A DNA stretch of 16,633 nt, from the NCBI GenBank assembly GCA_035252155.1, contig DATFDL010000338.1, positions 1 to 16,633 of the forward strand. Reading direction: 5' to 3'. Source of the DNA: JAICLL01 sp035252155 (GTDB lineage: Bacteria > Planctomycetota > Planctomycetia > Pirellulales > JAICIG01). The notes under the pieces are model-generated. The model worked only from the letters and a program-made list of their open reading frames with translations, was not told the origin of the DNA and did no database searches. This document shows, one piece after another, positions 1-8,133 of the stretch (positions are counted from its first letter, which is position 1; the number at the start of each line of letters is the position of its first letter). The translations under genes and the position numbers were made by a program.

Positions 1-534
1 AGTCGGGGCAGTGCTGGTGCTCGTATTTGCCTTGGTATGGGTTTTGTCCAAGGTGCCGCTCGAGGTCAGACCGGCGAACTCCTCGGCGACGATTCCTTCG
101 GCGACCACGGCGCCAGAATAGGAAATCGTTACGCTTCCTCCGGCGGCGATGGATTTGACGCCGTGTGACGAAAAGATCAATGTCCGCAGACTCGTCGAGG
201 TGCTGGAAATATCGGCGTCGTTCGTGTAGGTGTTGCCCGCGCTGTCCGACGCGCTCACCGTGCCGCTGGTGATATCGCACACGAACTCAATCAGCACACT
301 GTGGCCGGCTCCGACCGCGGTATTGACCGGAAGCGAATAGCTCGACGTGCCCGACAAAAACTGCGAAGCCGCGCCGATCTGCTGGATCTCAGTGATCGTC
401 GACAGCAGCCGGCGGCCCTCGAGGCATTCCAACGACCAGCGTCGCGGGGCCGGCCTGGCGCGCAGCCGCGCAGGCTTGCGCTCTTCGCGCGCAAGCCGCG
501 TCAACCACAGCCAAAGACGGTGGAACCAGCGCAT
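1..534 (-). CDS. Planctomycete exported surface protein, N-terminal part (runs off left edge)
   Basis: The minus strand from the ATG at 534 is open for 178 codons to the window edge, so the C-terminus is missing. The start is basic and aromatic (MRWFHRLWLWLTRLARE). It is followed by an Arg-rich stretch and then LECLEGRRLLST (about residues 35-46), which fits the LExLExRxLLS-type motif found near the N-terminus of many large secreted planctomycete proteins. After that comes a Ser/Thr/Gly-rich beta-sandwich-like segment containing DSAGNTYTND and later AAGGSVTISYSG, of the kind seen in cell-surface repeat proteins that go on to Ig-like or dockerin-like modules. An in-frame TAG TAG lies about 80 bases upstream, so the start is confined to this area. 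ATG 534 is the only ATG there, but it has no clear ribosome binding site. Likely exported. The exact function and total length are unknown. Confidence 0.72.
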   Translation of the reverse strand, partial: MRWFHRLWLWLTRLAREERKPARLRARPAPRRWSLECLEGRRLLSTITEIQQIGAASQFLSGTSSYSLPVNTAVGAGHSVLIEFVCDITSGTVSASDSAGNTYTNDADISSTSTSLRTLIFSSHGVKSIAAGGSVTISYSGAVVAEGIVAEEFAGLTSSGTLDKTHTKANTSTSTAPT

Positions 535-757
535 TGGTGGGATGGGCGGGTTGCTTCGGCAGGCGCTCCGAAGCCGACTCGCCACGACAGTCAGGCAGGA
601 TTTCAGGGGGACCAGCAGCAGCTACTAAAGTCTACGCCGCACCGGGTTGCGCATCCGCGTCCATTGCTCCGGGCCGCGATCTTCGAACAGCGGCGATGAT
701 GGTCCGCTCCGTTTAAAGCGATCGTATCGAATCTACCGCTCCCAAAACTTGGACGCC

Positions 758-786
758 TTGTGGCGGCTGTAACCAGCCCTTAGAAT
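758..786 (+). promoter_or_regulatory. Candidate sigma70-type promoter for the exoribonuclease gene
   Basis: TTGTGG (758-763), a 17-base spacer and TAGAAT (781-786, five of six to consensus) would start transcription near 793, about 95 bases before the ATG. The -35 box is weak, so this is only a candidate. Confidence 0.3.
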
Positions 787-795
787 CGATCGCAC

Positions 796-824
796 AAGGC
801 CGGCCCGATTGGTGCGCCGGCCTT
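796..824 (+). other. Leader hairpin, 9-bp perfect stem
   Basis: aaggccggc (796-804) and gccggcctt (816-824) are perfect complements around an 11-base loop. ccccgtttt follows. It would sit at the very 5' end of the exoribonuclease transcript if the proposed promoter is right. It could be a 5'-stabilising stem, a regulatory leader or a weak terminator. Confidence 0.45.
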
Positions 825-888
825 CCCCGTTTTCTGCCAGGAGCGGGCCGGCGCCGTTCCCCCCGTTTTCAAAAAAGGGCCAGCATTC

Positions 889-1908
889 ATGCCCCGTCGC
901 TTCGTCAATCAATTCGGCCACCAGGAGGCGGTCGATCAGATCTTCCTCGCCTCGCAAAAACAACTGCGCCCCAACCGCAACGGCAATCTTTATTTGCAAG
1001 TGGAGCTCTCCGATCGCAGCGGCACGATCAGCGCCCGGATGTGGAACGCTAGTGAATCGGAATACCGCACCTTCGACGACGGCGACTATGTGCGGGTCGA
1101 GGGCAACACGCAGATCTATCAGGGGTGCATGCAACTGATCGCCACCAACATTTGCAAGGCCCGCCCCGACGAAATCGAATACACCGATTTCATGCCCGTC
1201 TCGCCGGCCGAGGTCGACCGGCTCGCGCTGCGGCTGCGCGAGCTGTTGCGGGGCATCAAAAATCCGCACTTGCGCAGCCTGGCGGAGTGTTTTCTGATCG
1301 ACGACGAATTCATGGGTCGCTTTACCCGCGCGCCGGCGGGCGTAAAAAACCATCATGCCTACGTCGGCGGCCTGCTCGACCACGTCGTGAGCCTGATGGA
1401 ACTCGTCACGCGTGTCGCCGGGCTCTATCCCGCCATCGATCCCGATCTGCTGCTGATGGGCGCGTTCTTACACGACGTGGGCAAAATCGGCGAGCTCAGC
1501 TACGACCGCGGCTTCGCGTACACCGACGAAGGCCAGCTTATCGGCCATTTGGTGATGGCCGTCGGCATGCTCGAACGCAAATTGCTCGAGGCCGAACGGC
1601 TCTCAGGCGAGGCCGTGCCCGAAGAGCTGGTGCTCAGGCTCAAGCACATGATCGTCAGCCATCACGGCGAGTACGAATTTGGCAGCCCCAAACTGCCGAT
1701 GACGCTCGAGGCGGTGGCCCTGCATCACCTCGACAATCTCGACGCCAAGATTCACAGTTTCCAGCAGCAGATGCGCGACGATCCGAACGTCGAAAGCTGC
1801 TGGACCAATTACAATCAGAGCTTGGCTCGCAAGCTCTACAAGGGCCGCGGGCCGCTCGGCAACGGGCAAGCTCTTGGCGCGAGTGAGCAACTGAGCGAGC
1901 AGCGGTAG
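889..1908 (+). CDS. YhaM-type 3'-5' exoribonuclease (OB-fold + HD domain)
   Basis: 339 residues, close to the roughly 315 of Bacillus YhaM. An N-terminal OB-fold nucleic-acid-binding domain spans about residues 15-95 (NGNLYLQVELSDRSGTISAR, then DDGDYVRVEG). A metal-dependent HD phosphohydrolase domain spans about 150-315. Ligand residues visible are NHHAYVGGLLDH (H165), the LHDVGK dyad (H195-D196), H220 in the IGH segment, VSHHGEYEFGSP (H258/H259) and LHHLDNLDAK. This architecture is that of the YhaM/CBF1 family, which degrades RNA and single-stranded DNA from the 3' end in the cytoplasm. The gene stands alone, with a divergent surface-protein gene upstream and a large palindromic element downstream. 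No strong Shine-Dalgarno site precedes the ATG, but the OB-fold begins soon after it and no better start exists. Function is inferred from the family. The substrate here is untested. Confidence 0.88.
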   Translation: MPRRFVNQFGHQEAVDQIFLASQKQLRPNRNGNLYLQVELSDRSGTISARMWNASESEYRTFDDGDYVRVEGNTQIYQGCMQLIATNICKARPDEIEYTDFMPVSPAEVDRLALRLRELLRGIKNPHLRSLAECFLIDDEFMGRFTRAPAGVKNHHAYVGGLLDHVVSLMELVTRVAGLYPAIDPDLLLMGAFLHDVGKIGELSYDRGFAYTDEGQLIGHLVMAVGMLERKLLEAERLSGEAVPEELVLRLKHMIVSHHGEYEFGSPKLPMTLEAVALHHLDNLDAKIHSFQQQMRDDPNVESCWTNYNQSLARKLYKGRGPLGNGQALGASEQLSEQR

Positions 1909-1935
1909 GCACGATCGCGAACTTGCATTCGCTGG

Positions 1936-2120
1936 GTGCCACGGCATCCGTCGCAGCGCGAAAGCACCGCTTTCAGCAAACGCGTGGGTCGCTGCGACGG
2001 ACGCCGTGCGAACTGCTCTCGGGCGCGGCACCGAACGGACTTCCCACGGCGTCCACCGCGGCGATTCGCGCCGCGCGTCGGTGTACGGTGCCGATAGCGC
2101 CGCGGTGGATGCCGTGGCAC
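1936..2120. repeat. Palindromic element: two tandem 19-bp imperfect hairpins with matching outer ends
   Basis: Arm 1 cacggcatccgtcgcagcg (1940-1958) pairs with arm 2 (1990-2008), and arm 3 cacggcgtccaccgcggcg (2045-2063) pairs with arm 4 (2098-2116). Each pair has a single mismatch over 19 bases. The outermost 14 bases, gtgccacggcatcc (1936-1949), are an exact inverted repeat of 2107-2120, so the whole 185 bp can also fold as one large cruciform. A small gaaagc/gctttc hairpin sits in the first loop (1960-1974). The element fills the gap between two convergent genes and could terminate transcription from both sides. It looks like a REP or MITE-like non-autonomous element. I found no second copy in the window. 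Confidence 0.75.
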
Positions 2121-2136
2121 ACACGAATGCGAAATC

Positions 2137-4044
2137 TTAATCCACGTAGACAAACTCGTTCAGATTGAACATCGCCCGACAAAAGTCGACCAGGGCTGCC
2201 TGATTGTTCACGGCTGAATCCAATCCAGCGGACTGCGTTTGCAAAAACTGCCGGGCCGCGTCGAGCTCACTGGGCGAGGGATCGCGACTTAGCGTCCGCC
2301 GGTAGATGAGTTCAAGGCGGGCTGTCGAATCCGATCCCACATCGCTCAGCACCTGATCCACCAGCGCCTGGGCCGCTGCTACCGCAAACTCGGAGTTCAT
2401 CAGCACCAGCGCCTGCGGCGCGGTGGTCGATGTAGCGCGACGCGGACAGCTCGCCTGCGTATCGGGCCGATCGAACGCCTCAAACAGCGGATAACGCAGG
2501 TTGCGCCGCACGAACAAGTAGACGCTCCGCCGCCGATGCTCTTCTACGTTCGGACTGGTCTTCCAATGTCCGGCGAGCAACGCGCCTTGCACTTCGGGCG
2601 GCAACGGCGCCATCACGCCCGGCCCGCCACGGCTTTCGCTCAAGCGCCCGGCCGCGGCCAACATCGCGTCGCGAATCGCTTCGCCCTCCAGTCGGCGGCG
2701 ATTCATGCGGGCCAGCCAGCGGTTGTCGGGATCGACCGCCAACGATCGTTCCAGCCGCGACTGCGCTTCGCGCGTTTGCTCGTCGCTCCATTCGGGCGAT
2801 CCCGCCCGGCTGGCCTGGCGATACGTGGCCGAAGTAACCAAAAGCCGGTGCATCTGCTTCAGATTCCATCCCTGCGCCACCAGCTCAGTGGCTAGCCAAT
2901 CGAGCAGCTTCGGATGGCTAGGCGAATCGCCCATCACGCCAAAATCGCTCGACGTGCGGCACAGCCCATCGCCAAAGTGCTGCTGCCAGAACCAATTCAT
3001 CAGCACCCGCGTCGTCAGCGGATGATCGGGTCGCGTAAGCCAGCGGGCCAGCGCGGTGCGCCGGCCGCTCATCGGCTGGCTGGCGCCCGGCGTCAGAACC
3101 TCGTCGCCCCACACGTTGGCAATCCGCGGGAAGGCCGCTTCGACCACCGGCCCCGGCCGGCGAAAATCCCCCCGCACCATCAAATGGCTCACCGGCGCCA
3201 CGCCGCTTTCTTGCACCACGCGAGCCCCCGGCCGCGTCTTGAACAACTCGGCCGTCTCAAACACCGCCCGCAGGCGGTAAAAATCGGCCTGGCTGATGGG
3301 ATCGTATTTATGGTCGTGGCATTGGGCGCAGCCTATCTGCAAACCCAGAAACACCGAGCCGACCGTGGCCGTAATCGCGTTGAGCACGTTGTGCCGCCGC
3401 TCTTCTTGCAAATTGAGGTCGGGCATGTCAGGCCCGGCAATTAAAAAACCCGTCGCGATGGCGGCCTGCGGGTCGCCGGGCCGCAGCTCGTCGCCCGCGA
3501 TTTGCAAACAGATGAATTCGTCGAGCGGCAGATCGCGATTCAAAGCGTCAATCACCCAGTCGCGATAGCGCCAAGCCTCGGGGCGCAGCTTATCGTGCTC
3601 GAAACCATCGGTCTCGGCGAACCGCGCCAGGTCGAGCCAATGCTGTGCCCAGCGCTCGCCATAGGCGGTCGACGCCAGCAGCCGATCAACAAGCCGTTCG
3701 TAGGCAAGCGGCGAATCATCGGCAACGAAGGCCGCGATCTCTTCGGGCGTCGGTGGCAAGCCGATCAAATCGAACGACACGCGCCGCAAGAGCGTTGCTC
3801 GATCGGCCGGCGGCAGCGGCGCAAGCTGCTCTTGTTCGAGGCGAGCCAGAATGAACTGGTCGATCGGATTGCGCGGCCACGCCGAGTCACCAACATCGGG
3901 CGGCATGGGCCGCACCAGCGGTCGGAATGCCCAATGATCGCGCTCGCCATCGGTGATCGGATCTTCGCGCAGCGTCGCGGTGTCGTCGGCGGTTGCCACC
4001 GCGGCCGTTAGCAAGATGATCGCGAATGCTTGAAGGTTCAACAT
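2137..4044 (-). CDS. DUF1549/DUF1553 (PSD1-type) secreted protein with CxxCH motif
   Basis: 635 residues starting with a signal peptide (MLNLQAFAIILLTAAVATA). The mature start HWAFRPLVRP and IDQFILARLE, then LLRRVSFDLIGLPPTPEE (about 85-102) and YGERWAQHWLDLARFAETDG (about 128-147), mark DUF1549. GCAQCHDHKYDPI (238-250) contains a CxxCH heme-binding-type motif, C239/C242/H243. DUF1553 covers about residues 325-620, with RVLMNWFWQQHFG, MNRRRLEGEAIRDAML and CPRRATSTTAPQALVLMN. Many relatives carry an additional N-terminal cytochrome c (PSCyt1) domain, which is absent here. It lies 58 bases downstream of the DUF1501 gene in the same direction, so probably in one operon. The family is very abundant in planctomycetes and its biochemical role is not established. 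It is presumably exported to the periplasm. Confidence 0.9.
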   Translation of the reverse strand: MLNLQAFAIILLTAAVATADDTATLREDPITDGERDHWAFRPLVRPMPPDVGDSAWPRNPIDQFILARLEQEQLAPLPPADRATLLRRVSFDLIGLPPTPEEIAAFVADDSPLAYERLVDRLLASTAYGERWAQHWLDLARFAETDGFEHDKLRPEAWRYRDWVIDALNRDLPLDEFICLQIAGDELRPGDPQAAIATGFLIAGPDMPDLNLQEERRHNVLNAITATVGSVFLGLQIGCAQCHDHKYDPISQADFYRLRAVFETAELFKTRPGARVVQESGVAPVSHLMVRGDFRRPGPVVEAAFPRIANVWGDEVLTPGASQPMSGRRTALARWLTRPDHPLTTRVLMNWFWQQHFGDGLCRTSSDFGVMGDSPSHPKLLDWLATELVAQGWNLKQMHRLLVTSATYRQASRAGSPEWSDEQTREAQSRLERSLAVDPDNRWLARMNRRRLEGEAIRDAMLAAAGRLSESRGGPGVMAPLPPEVQGALLAGHWKTSPNVEEHRRRSVYLFVRRNLRYPLFEAFDRPDTQASCPRRATSTTAPQALVLMNSEFAVAAAQALVDQVLSDVGSDSTARLELIYRRTLSRDPSPSELDAARQFLQTQSAGLDSAVNNQAALVDFCRAMFNLNEFVYVD

Positions 4045-4102
4045 TTAATCCCGTTCTCGCCGGCGACGACCTGGAAGGCCACCCTCCGAATTTCGACCTG
4101 AC

Positions 4103-5509
4103 TCACGCCAAGATCTCCGTCACCACCCGCCCGGCCACGTCGGTCAAACGCTCATCGCGGCCGTTATGAAAAAATGTTAGCCGCGTGTGATCGAGACCCA
4201 GCAGGTGGAGAATCGTCGCGTGCAGATCGTGTACGTGTACTTTGTTTTGCTCGGCGCGCAGGCCCAGCGGATCGGTGGCGCCGTAAGCCATTCCACCGCG
4301 CACGCCGCCGCCGGCCAGCCACATCGAATAGCCCCAGGGATTATGGTCGCGGCCCGTGCCCGACTCGCTCATTGGCATGCGGCCGAACTCGCCGCCCCAG
4401 ATCACCAGCGTGTCATTCCAAAGGCCGCGCCGCTTGAGGTCTTGCAACAGCCCCGCGATCGGCTTGTCGGTGCGACGGCACATCTGGCCGTGATTTTTGG
4501 CCACGTCGTTGTGGGCGTCCCAGCCGTTGGTGTCGCCCGCGTAGAGCTGCACGAACCGTACGCCCCGCTCGACCAGCCGCCGGGCGAGCAGACAGCGCGT
4601 GCCAAACTCGTCGGTCTCCTTTTCGCCGATGCCGTACAACCGGCGGGTTTCTTCGGTCTCGTGCGCCAGCTCGACCAACTCGGGCGCGGCCGCCTGCATG
4701 CGGAACGCCAGTTCGTAGGCTTTGATTCGCGCCGCCAACTGGTCGTCATCTTGGCGCGCGGCCAAGTGCTCCGCGTTGCGCTGTTGGATAAAGTCGAGTG
4801 TCGCCCGTTGCCGCTCACCCGAGATTTCCGGCGGCGGACGCAAATAGAGAATCGGATTGGCGCCGGGCCGCAGCGGCGTGCCCTGATGTGTGGCCGGCAA
4901 AAAACCATTGCCCCAGGCCGGCGGGCCGCCCTTCAGTCCGCCGCCCGGATCGGGCATCACTACAAAGGCCGGCATGTCTTCGTTTTCGCTGCCAAGTCCA
5001 TAGCTGACCCAGCTCCCCAAGCTCGGCTTGCCCATCAGCACCGTGCCGGTGTTCATCTGATAGACTGACTGCGGATGATTGACGCTGTCGCCGTGGCAAC
5101 CGCGCAGCACGCACAGATCGTCGGCCAGCGCGGCGACCTCGGGCAGCATGTCGCTGACTTCCAGCCCCGACTCCCCGCGGGGGCGCAGCGGCCAAACCGC
5201 CGCCAGCAACGGATTCGCCGCCACTTTGCGGCGCGTCATCACCATGCCATAGCTTTCGGGCAGCGGCTGCCCTGCATATTTGGCCAGTTCGGGCTTGGGA
5301 TCGAACAGATCGACATGGCTCGGCCCGCCATGCATGAACAAATAGATCACGCGGCGCGCGCGGGGAGCAAAATGCGTTCCCCGCTGCTCGCTTGCCGCGC
5401 GTGCTCGATCGTCCTCGCCCAGCAGTGCCGCCAGCGCAACGGCCCCCAATCCGCAGCCTCCCCGCCGCAGGAATTCACGTCGTGATCTCGTGGCAGATTC
5501 GATGCTCAT
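4103..5509 (-). CDS. DUF1501 protein with Tat signal (alkaline phosphatase/sulfatase-like fold)
   Basis: 468 residues from the ATG at 5509. I chose this start because it places the twin-arginine motif SRREFLRRGG (residues 9-18) and its hydrophobic segment GLGAVALAALLG at the N-terminus. The frame stays open further upstream (ATG at 5566, and beyond to 5758), but that stretch is charged and partly overlaps the neighbouring kinase gene. Family landmarks are VIYLFMHGGPSHVDLFDPKP, LRGCHGDSVNHPQSVYQMNTG, WDAHNDVAKNHG, WGGEFGRMPMSESG and GRDHNPWGYSMWLAGGG, which supply the Asp/His-type metal ligands of the alkaline-phosphatase-like superfamily. Length is normal for DUF1501. It is first in an apparent operon with the DUF1549/DUF1553 gene. 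These two families are habitual neighbours in planctomycetes. The substrate is unknown, and export by the Tat system suggests a folded, possibly metal-loaded, periplasmic protein. Confidence 0.9.
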   Translation of the reverse strand: MSIESATRSRREFLRRGGCGLGAVALAALLGEDDRARAASEQRGTHFAPRARRVIYLFMHGGPSHVDLFDPKPELAKYAGQPLPESYGMVMTRRKVAANPLLAAVWPLRPRGESGLEVSDMLPEVAALADDLCVLRGCHGDSVNHPQSVYQMNTGTVLMGKPSLGSWVSYGLGSENEDMPAFVVMPDPGGGLKGGPPAWGNGFLPATHQGTPLRPGANPILYLRPPPEISGERQRATLDFIQQRNAEHLAARQDDDQLAARIKAYELAFRMQAAAPELVELAHETEETRRLYGIGEKETDEFGTRCLLARRLVERGVRFVQLYAGDTNGWDAHNDVAKNHGQMCRRTDKPIAGLLQDLKRRGLWNDTLVIWGGEFGRMPMSESGTGRDHNPWGYSMWLAGGGVRGGMAYGATDPLGLRAEQNKVHVHDLHATILHLLGLDHTRLTFFHNGRDERLTDVAGRVVTEILA

Positions 5510-5545
5510 CGCGCCATCTTCAAGGATCGCTTTTCGCTCGGCGTG

Positions 5546-5551
5546 ATTATA
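5546..5551 (-). promoter_or_regulatory. Candidate -10 box for the DUF1501-DUF1553 operon
   Basis: A perfect TATAAT on the minus strand (5551-5546) lies 36 bases before the DUF1501 start in the 89-base gap after the kinase gene. No good -35 hexamer sits at the usual spacing, so the support is weak. It also argues for the shorter 5509 start. Confidence 0.3.
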
Positions 5552-5598
5552 GTCAACGTCATCCATTTGCTTGCGGAGAACAAGGGGCCGCGCGACGA

Positions 5599-8133
5599 TC
5601 ACACCGACATCGGCTGCCGCTCGGCCAGCAGTTTTAGCAGCACCGCGGGCTCGACGGGCTTGGTCATGTGATGGTCGAAGCCCGCTTCCTTGAAGCGGCG
5701 GCGGTCCCCCTCCTGGCCCCAGCCGGTCAACGCGATCAGCATCATCTCTTGGCCCCACGGCTCGGCGCGGATCCGGCGGCAGGCGTCCTCGCCGTTCAGC
5801 CTGGGCATCCCAATGTCGAGCAGCACGACTTCCGGCCTGAACTGCTCCGCTGCCTCCACACCCTGCATGCCGTCATACGCGGCGTGGACTTCGTTGCCGA
5901 TGAGCCGCAATAGCATCGCGAGCGAATCTGCCGAATCGCGGTTGTCGTCGACCACGAGAATCCGACGCGCAGCGAGCTTCGGCTTGCCATTATCGCTCGG
6001 GTCTTGCGCCTGCGACGGCTGTTCGACGAGCGCCGGCAGCCGCACGATAAACTCGCTGCCCTTGCCGACGCCTTCGCTGTGGGCCTCGACTCTGCCGCCG
6101 TGCAGCTCGACCAGCCGCCGTACCAGCGATAGCCCGATGCCCAATCCCCCCTGCGATTGCTCGCGTGTTTTGTCGACCTGAAAGAAGATGTCAAACAAGC
6201 GCGGCAGCTTCTCGGCGGCAATGCCCACGCCGCTGTCCTTGACTCGCACCAGCACGTCGCCCGCTTGCCGCTCGGCGGACAGCCAGATGCGGCCCCCTGG
6301 CTCGGTGAACTTGGCCGCATTGTTGAGCAGGTTCAGAAAGACTTGGGTGAGCCGCACCAGATCGCCGTTTAAGTGAATCGGCCCCGGCGGCAGAAGGACC
6401 TCAAGCGCCTGACCGCGCTGCTCGATGACCGGGCGGCTCGACTCGACCGCCCCCCGAATCACCTCGGCCAGTTCAACTCGCTGCTTGCGTAGCTCTAGTT
6501 TATTCCGCGTGATGCGCGAGATATCCAAAAGGTCGTCGATCAGGCGAGTCAGGTGTTCGACTTGCCGGTCGATGACGTCCCAACCCCAGCGCAGTTCGGG
6601 TTCATCCGGCCCCTTGAGGCGCAGCACCTGCACGGCGTTGCGAACCGGGGCCAGTGGATTCCGCAGCTCGTGGGCCAAGGTGGCCAAAAACTCGTCCTTG
6701 CGGCGGTCGGCCTCCTTCAACTCGTTCAGCAGCCGCAGCCTTTCGTAGGCCATGGTGACGTAGTGGCAGAGAGTTTCTAAAAAAGCGACTTCCTCCGGGT
6801 CGAAGTGGTCCTTCGTCCGGCTGCCGAAGGAGAGCGTGCCGACCAACCGGTTCTCAGCCACTAGCGGGTTGCAGACGTAGGCCCGGATGCCAAACCTCTT
6901 GAGCGACTCTGCCTCTGGGTCATCCGACTGCTGAATTTGCGACACCACGATTGCCCGGCGCTCGAAGGCCACCGTGCCGCAGATCGATTGGCCGAACTCC
7001 AGACGAGTCATGGTGCGGGCCGCCTCGAGGGGAATACCATCACAGGAGGCCAGCCGCAGGGCATCGCCGCTGTCGTTCACCAGGTAGTTGAAGTAGACGT
7101 CCACTCCCAAGTGCGGCGCGATTTTGGCGATCAGGCCGCGCAGCATCGGGTCGGGGTTGTCGGCGCTCAGCAGCACCGCGGCCGCCTCCCACAGCAGTCG
7201 CAGCCGCTGCTCGGCCTGCTTGCGGTGAGTGATGTCTCGGGCAATCTTTGAGGCGCCGATAATGTTGCCCTGCGCGTCGAACACCGGCGACACCGAGAGC
7301 GAGATGTTGAGCAACGCGCCGTCCTTGCGGCGGCGGATCGTCTCGTAATGAGCGATTTTTTCTCCTCGGCGGATGCGATCGAGAATCGCAGGTTCTTCAT
7401 CGACCCGCTCAGGGGGCATGAGCATGGTGACGGGCTGCCCGATCGTTTCTTCCGCCGTGTAGCCGAAGATGTGCTCGGCGCCGCGATTCCAACTGGTGAT
7501 GATGCCGTCGAGGTTTTTACTCACAATGGCGTCTTCAGACGATTCGACGATTGCCGCCAGCTTGGCTTTTGCCTCATCGACCCGCTCGCGGTAACGGCGG
7601 TCGCTTTCGCGCAACTTTTCTTCTTCGCGCCGTCGCTGTCTTTGCTGCAGTACGATGGCCGCCTGGTTCGCGCCGACGCCCAACAGCAGCCGGTCGATTT
7701 GGCTGGGAAAACCCGGTTGCTCAGAGCCGACGACCAACAGCCCGCAGTCGCCCTCATACCCAAGCCCAGTGCTTGCCAGCCGCAGGGTACCGCCAGTGAA
7801 GAGGTTAGCAATCGTCGGCATCAGCTCATGGTTGCCCGGCGCCAGCGCGGGGTCGATCGCTCCGGCGAGCTGGTTCGTGTCGTTTTCCGCGAGCGGTCCG
7901 TTCTCGTTGGCCGCCGCCTCGACGGCTATGTCGCAGCACGAGCCGCCGATTCGCACATAAGCCAGCGCCGCGGGCAGGCTGCGGCAAATTACGCGGCACA
8001 ACCCTTCGGCAATTTCCCGCACACCCTTGTCGGCCCAGACGGCTGACAGCGTCGAGAGCGCCGCCAGCTCGCGCACGCAGCGGCGCAGCGATTCGGTTTC
8101 ATCCGCGGCGTGAAGTTTGATATCCAGAGTCAT
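5599..8133 (-). CDS. Hybrid sensor histidine kinase (GAF-like, PAS, GAF, HisKA, HATPase, REC)
   Basis: 844 residues from the ATG at 8133. Domains in order: a GAF-like region at about 15-165, a PAS domain at 190-308 (ESSEDAIVSKNLDGIITSWN), and a second GAF at 315-465. HisKA follows with LAHELRNPL (phospho-acceptor H488), then HATPase_c with NLLNNAAKFT, VKDSGVGI and GGLGIGLSLVRR. The C-terminal receiver is RILVVDDN at 724-731, phospho-acceptor D773 in LLDIGMP and K825 in MTKP. All catalytic residues are intact. There is no transmembrane segment, so the protein is cytoplasmic. The frame is open up to 8235, but that extension only overlaps the 3' coding part of the MEDS gene in another frame. ATG 8133 overlaps the end of the extended MEDS frame by 35 bases and has no strong Shine-Dalgarno site, which suggests translational coupling. 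No DNA-binding output domain is present. Phosphotransfer partners are unknown. Confidence 0.9.
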   Translation of the reverse strand: MTLDIKLHAADETESLRRCVRELAALSTLSAVWADKGVREIAEGLCRVICRSLPAALAYVRIGGSCCDIAVEAAANENGPLAENDTNQLAGAIDPALAPGNHELMPTIANLFTGGTLRLASTGLGYEGDCGLLVVGSEQPGFPSQIDRLLLGVGANQAAIVLQQRQRRREEEKLRESDRRYRERVDEAKAKLAAIVESSEDAIVSKNLDGIITSWNRGAEHIFGYTAEETIGQPVTMLMPPERVDEEPAILDRIRRGEKIAHYETIRRRKDGALLNISLSVSPVFDAQGNIIGASKIARDITHRKQAEQRLRLLWEAAAVLLSADNPDPMLRGLIAKIAPHLGVDVYFNYLVNDSGDALRLASCDGIPLEAARTMTRLEFGQSICGTVAFERRAIVVSQIQQSDDPEAESLKRFGIRAYVCNPLVAENRLVGTLSFGSRTKDHFDPEEVAFLETLCHYVTMAYERLRLLNELKEADRRKDEFLATLAHELRNPLAPVRNAVQVLRLKGPDEPELRWGWDVIDRQVEHLTRLIDDLLDISRITRNKLELRKQRVELAEVIRGAVESSRPVIEQRGQALEVLLPPGPIHLNGDLVRLTQVFLNLLNNAAKFTEPGGRIWLSAERQAGDVLVRVKDSGVGIAAEKLPRLFDIFFQVDKTREQSQGGLGIGLSLVRRLVELHGGRVEAHSEGVGKGSEFIVRLPALVEQPSQAQDPSDNGKPKLAARRILVVDDNRDSADSLAMLLRLIGNEVHAAYDGMQGVEAAEQFRPEVVLLDIGMPRLNGEDACRRIRAEPWGQEMMLIALTGWGQEGDRRRFKEAGFDHHMTKPVEPAVLLKLLAERQPMSV

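Larger units (their letters stand above)
535..888. other. Divergent intergenic region
   Basis: This 354-base stretch lies between the divergent surface-protein and exoribonuclease genes. Short open frames here are arginine-rich and resemble no family, so I call no gene. It holds a candidate plus-strand promoter (758-786) and a leader hairpin (796-824). I saw no convincing minus-strand promoter. Confidence 0.6.

Noticed and set aside
301..716. Plus-strand frames of 60-132 codons at the left end
   Set aside because: They are antisense to the exported surface protein, whose N-terminal motif and beta-rich repeat read clearly on the minus strand.
733..1383. 216-codon minus-strand frame antisense to the exoribonuclease gene
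   Set aside because: It is antisense to a well-supported HD/OB-fold gene and contains no recognisable motif.
5510..5758. Longer N-terminus for the DUF1501 protein
   Set aside because: The extension is charged, overlaps the kinase coding region and would bury the twin-arginine signal about 90 residues into the protein.
7348..8046. 232-codon plus-strand frame within the hybrid kinase gene
   Set aside because: It is antisense to intact GAF and PAS domains, and its translation has no family resemblance.
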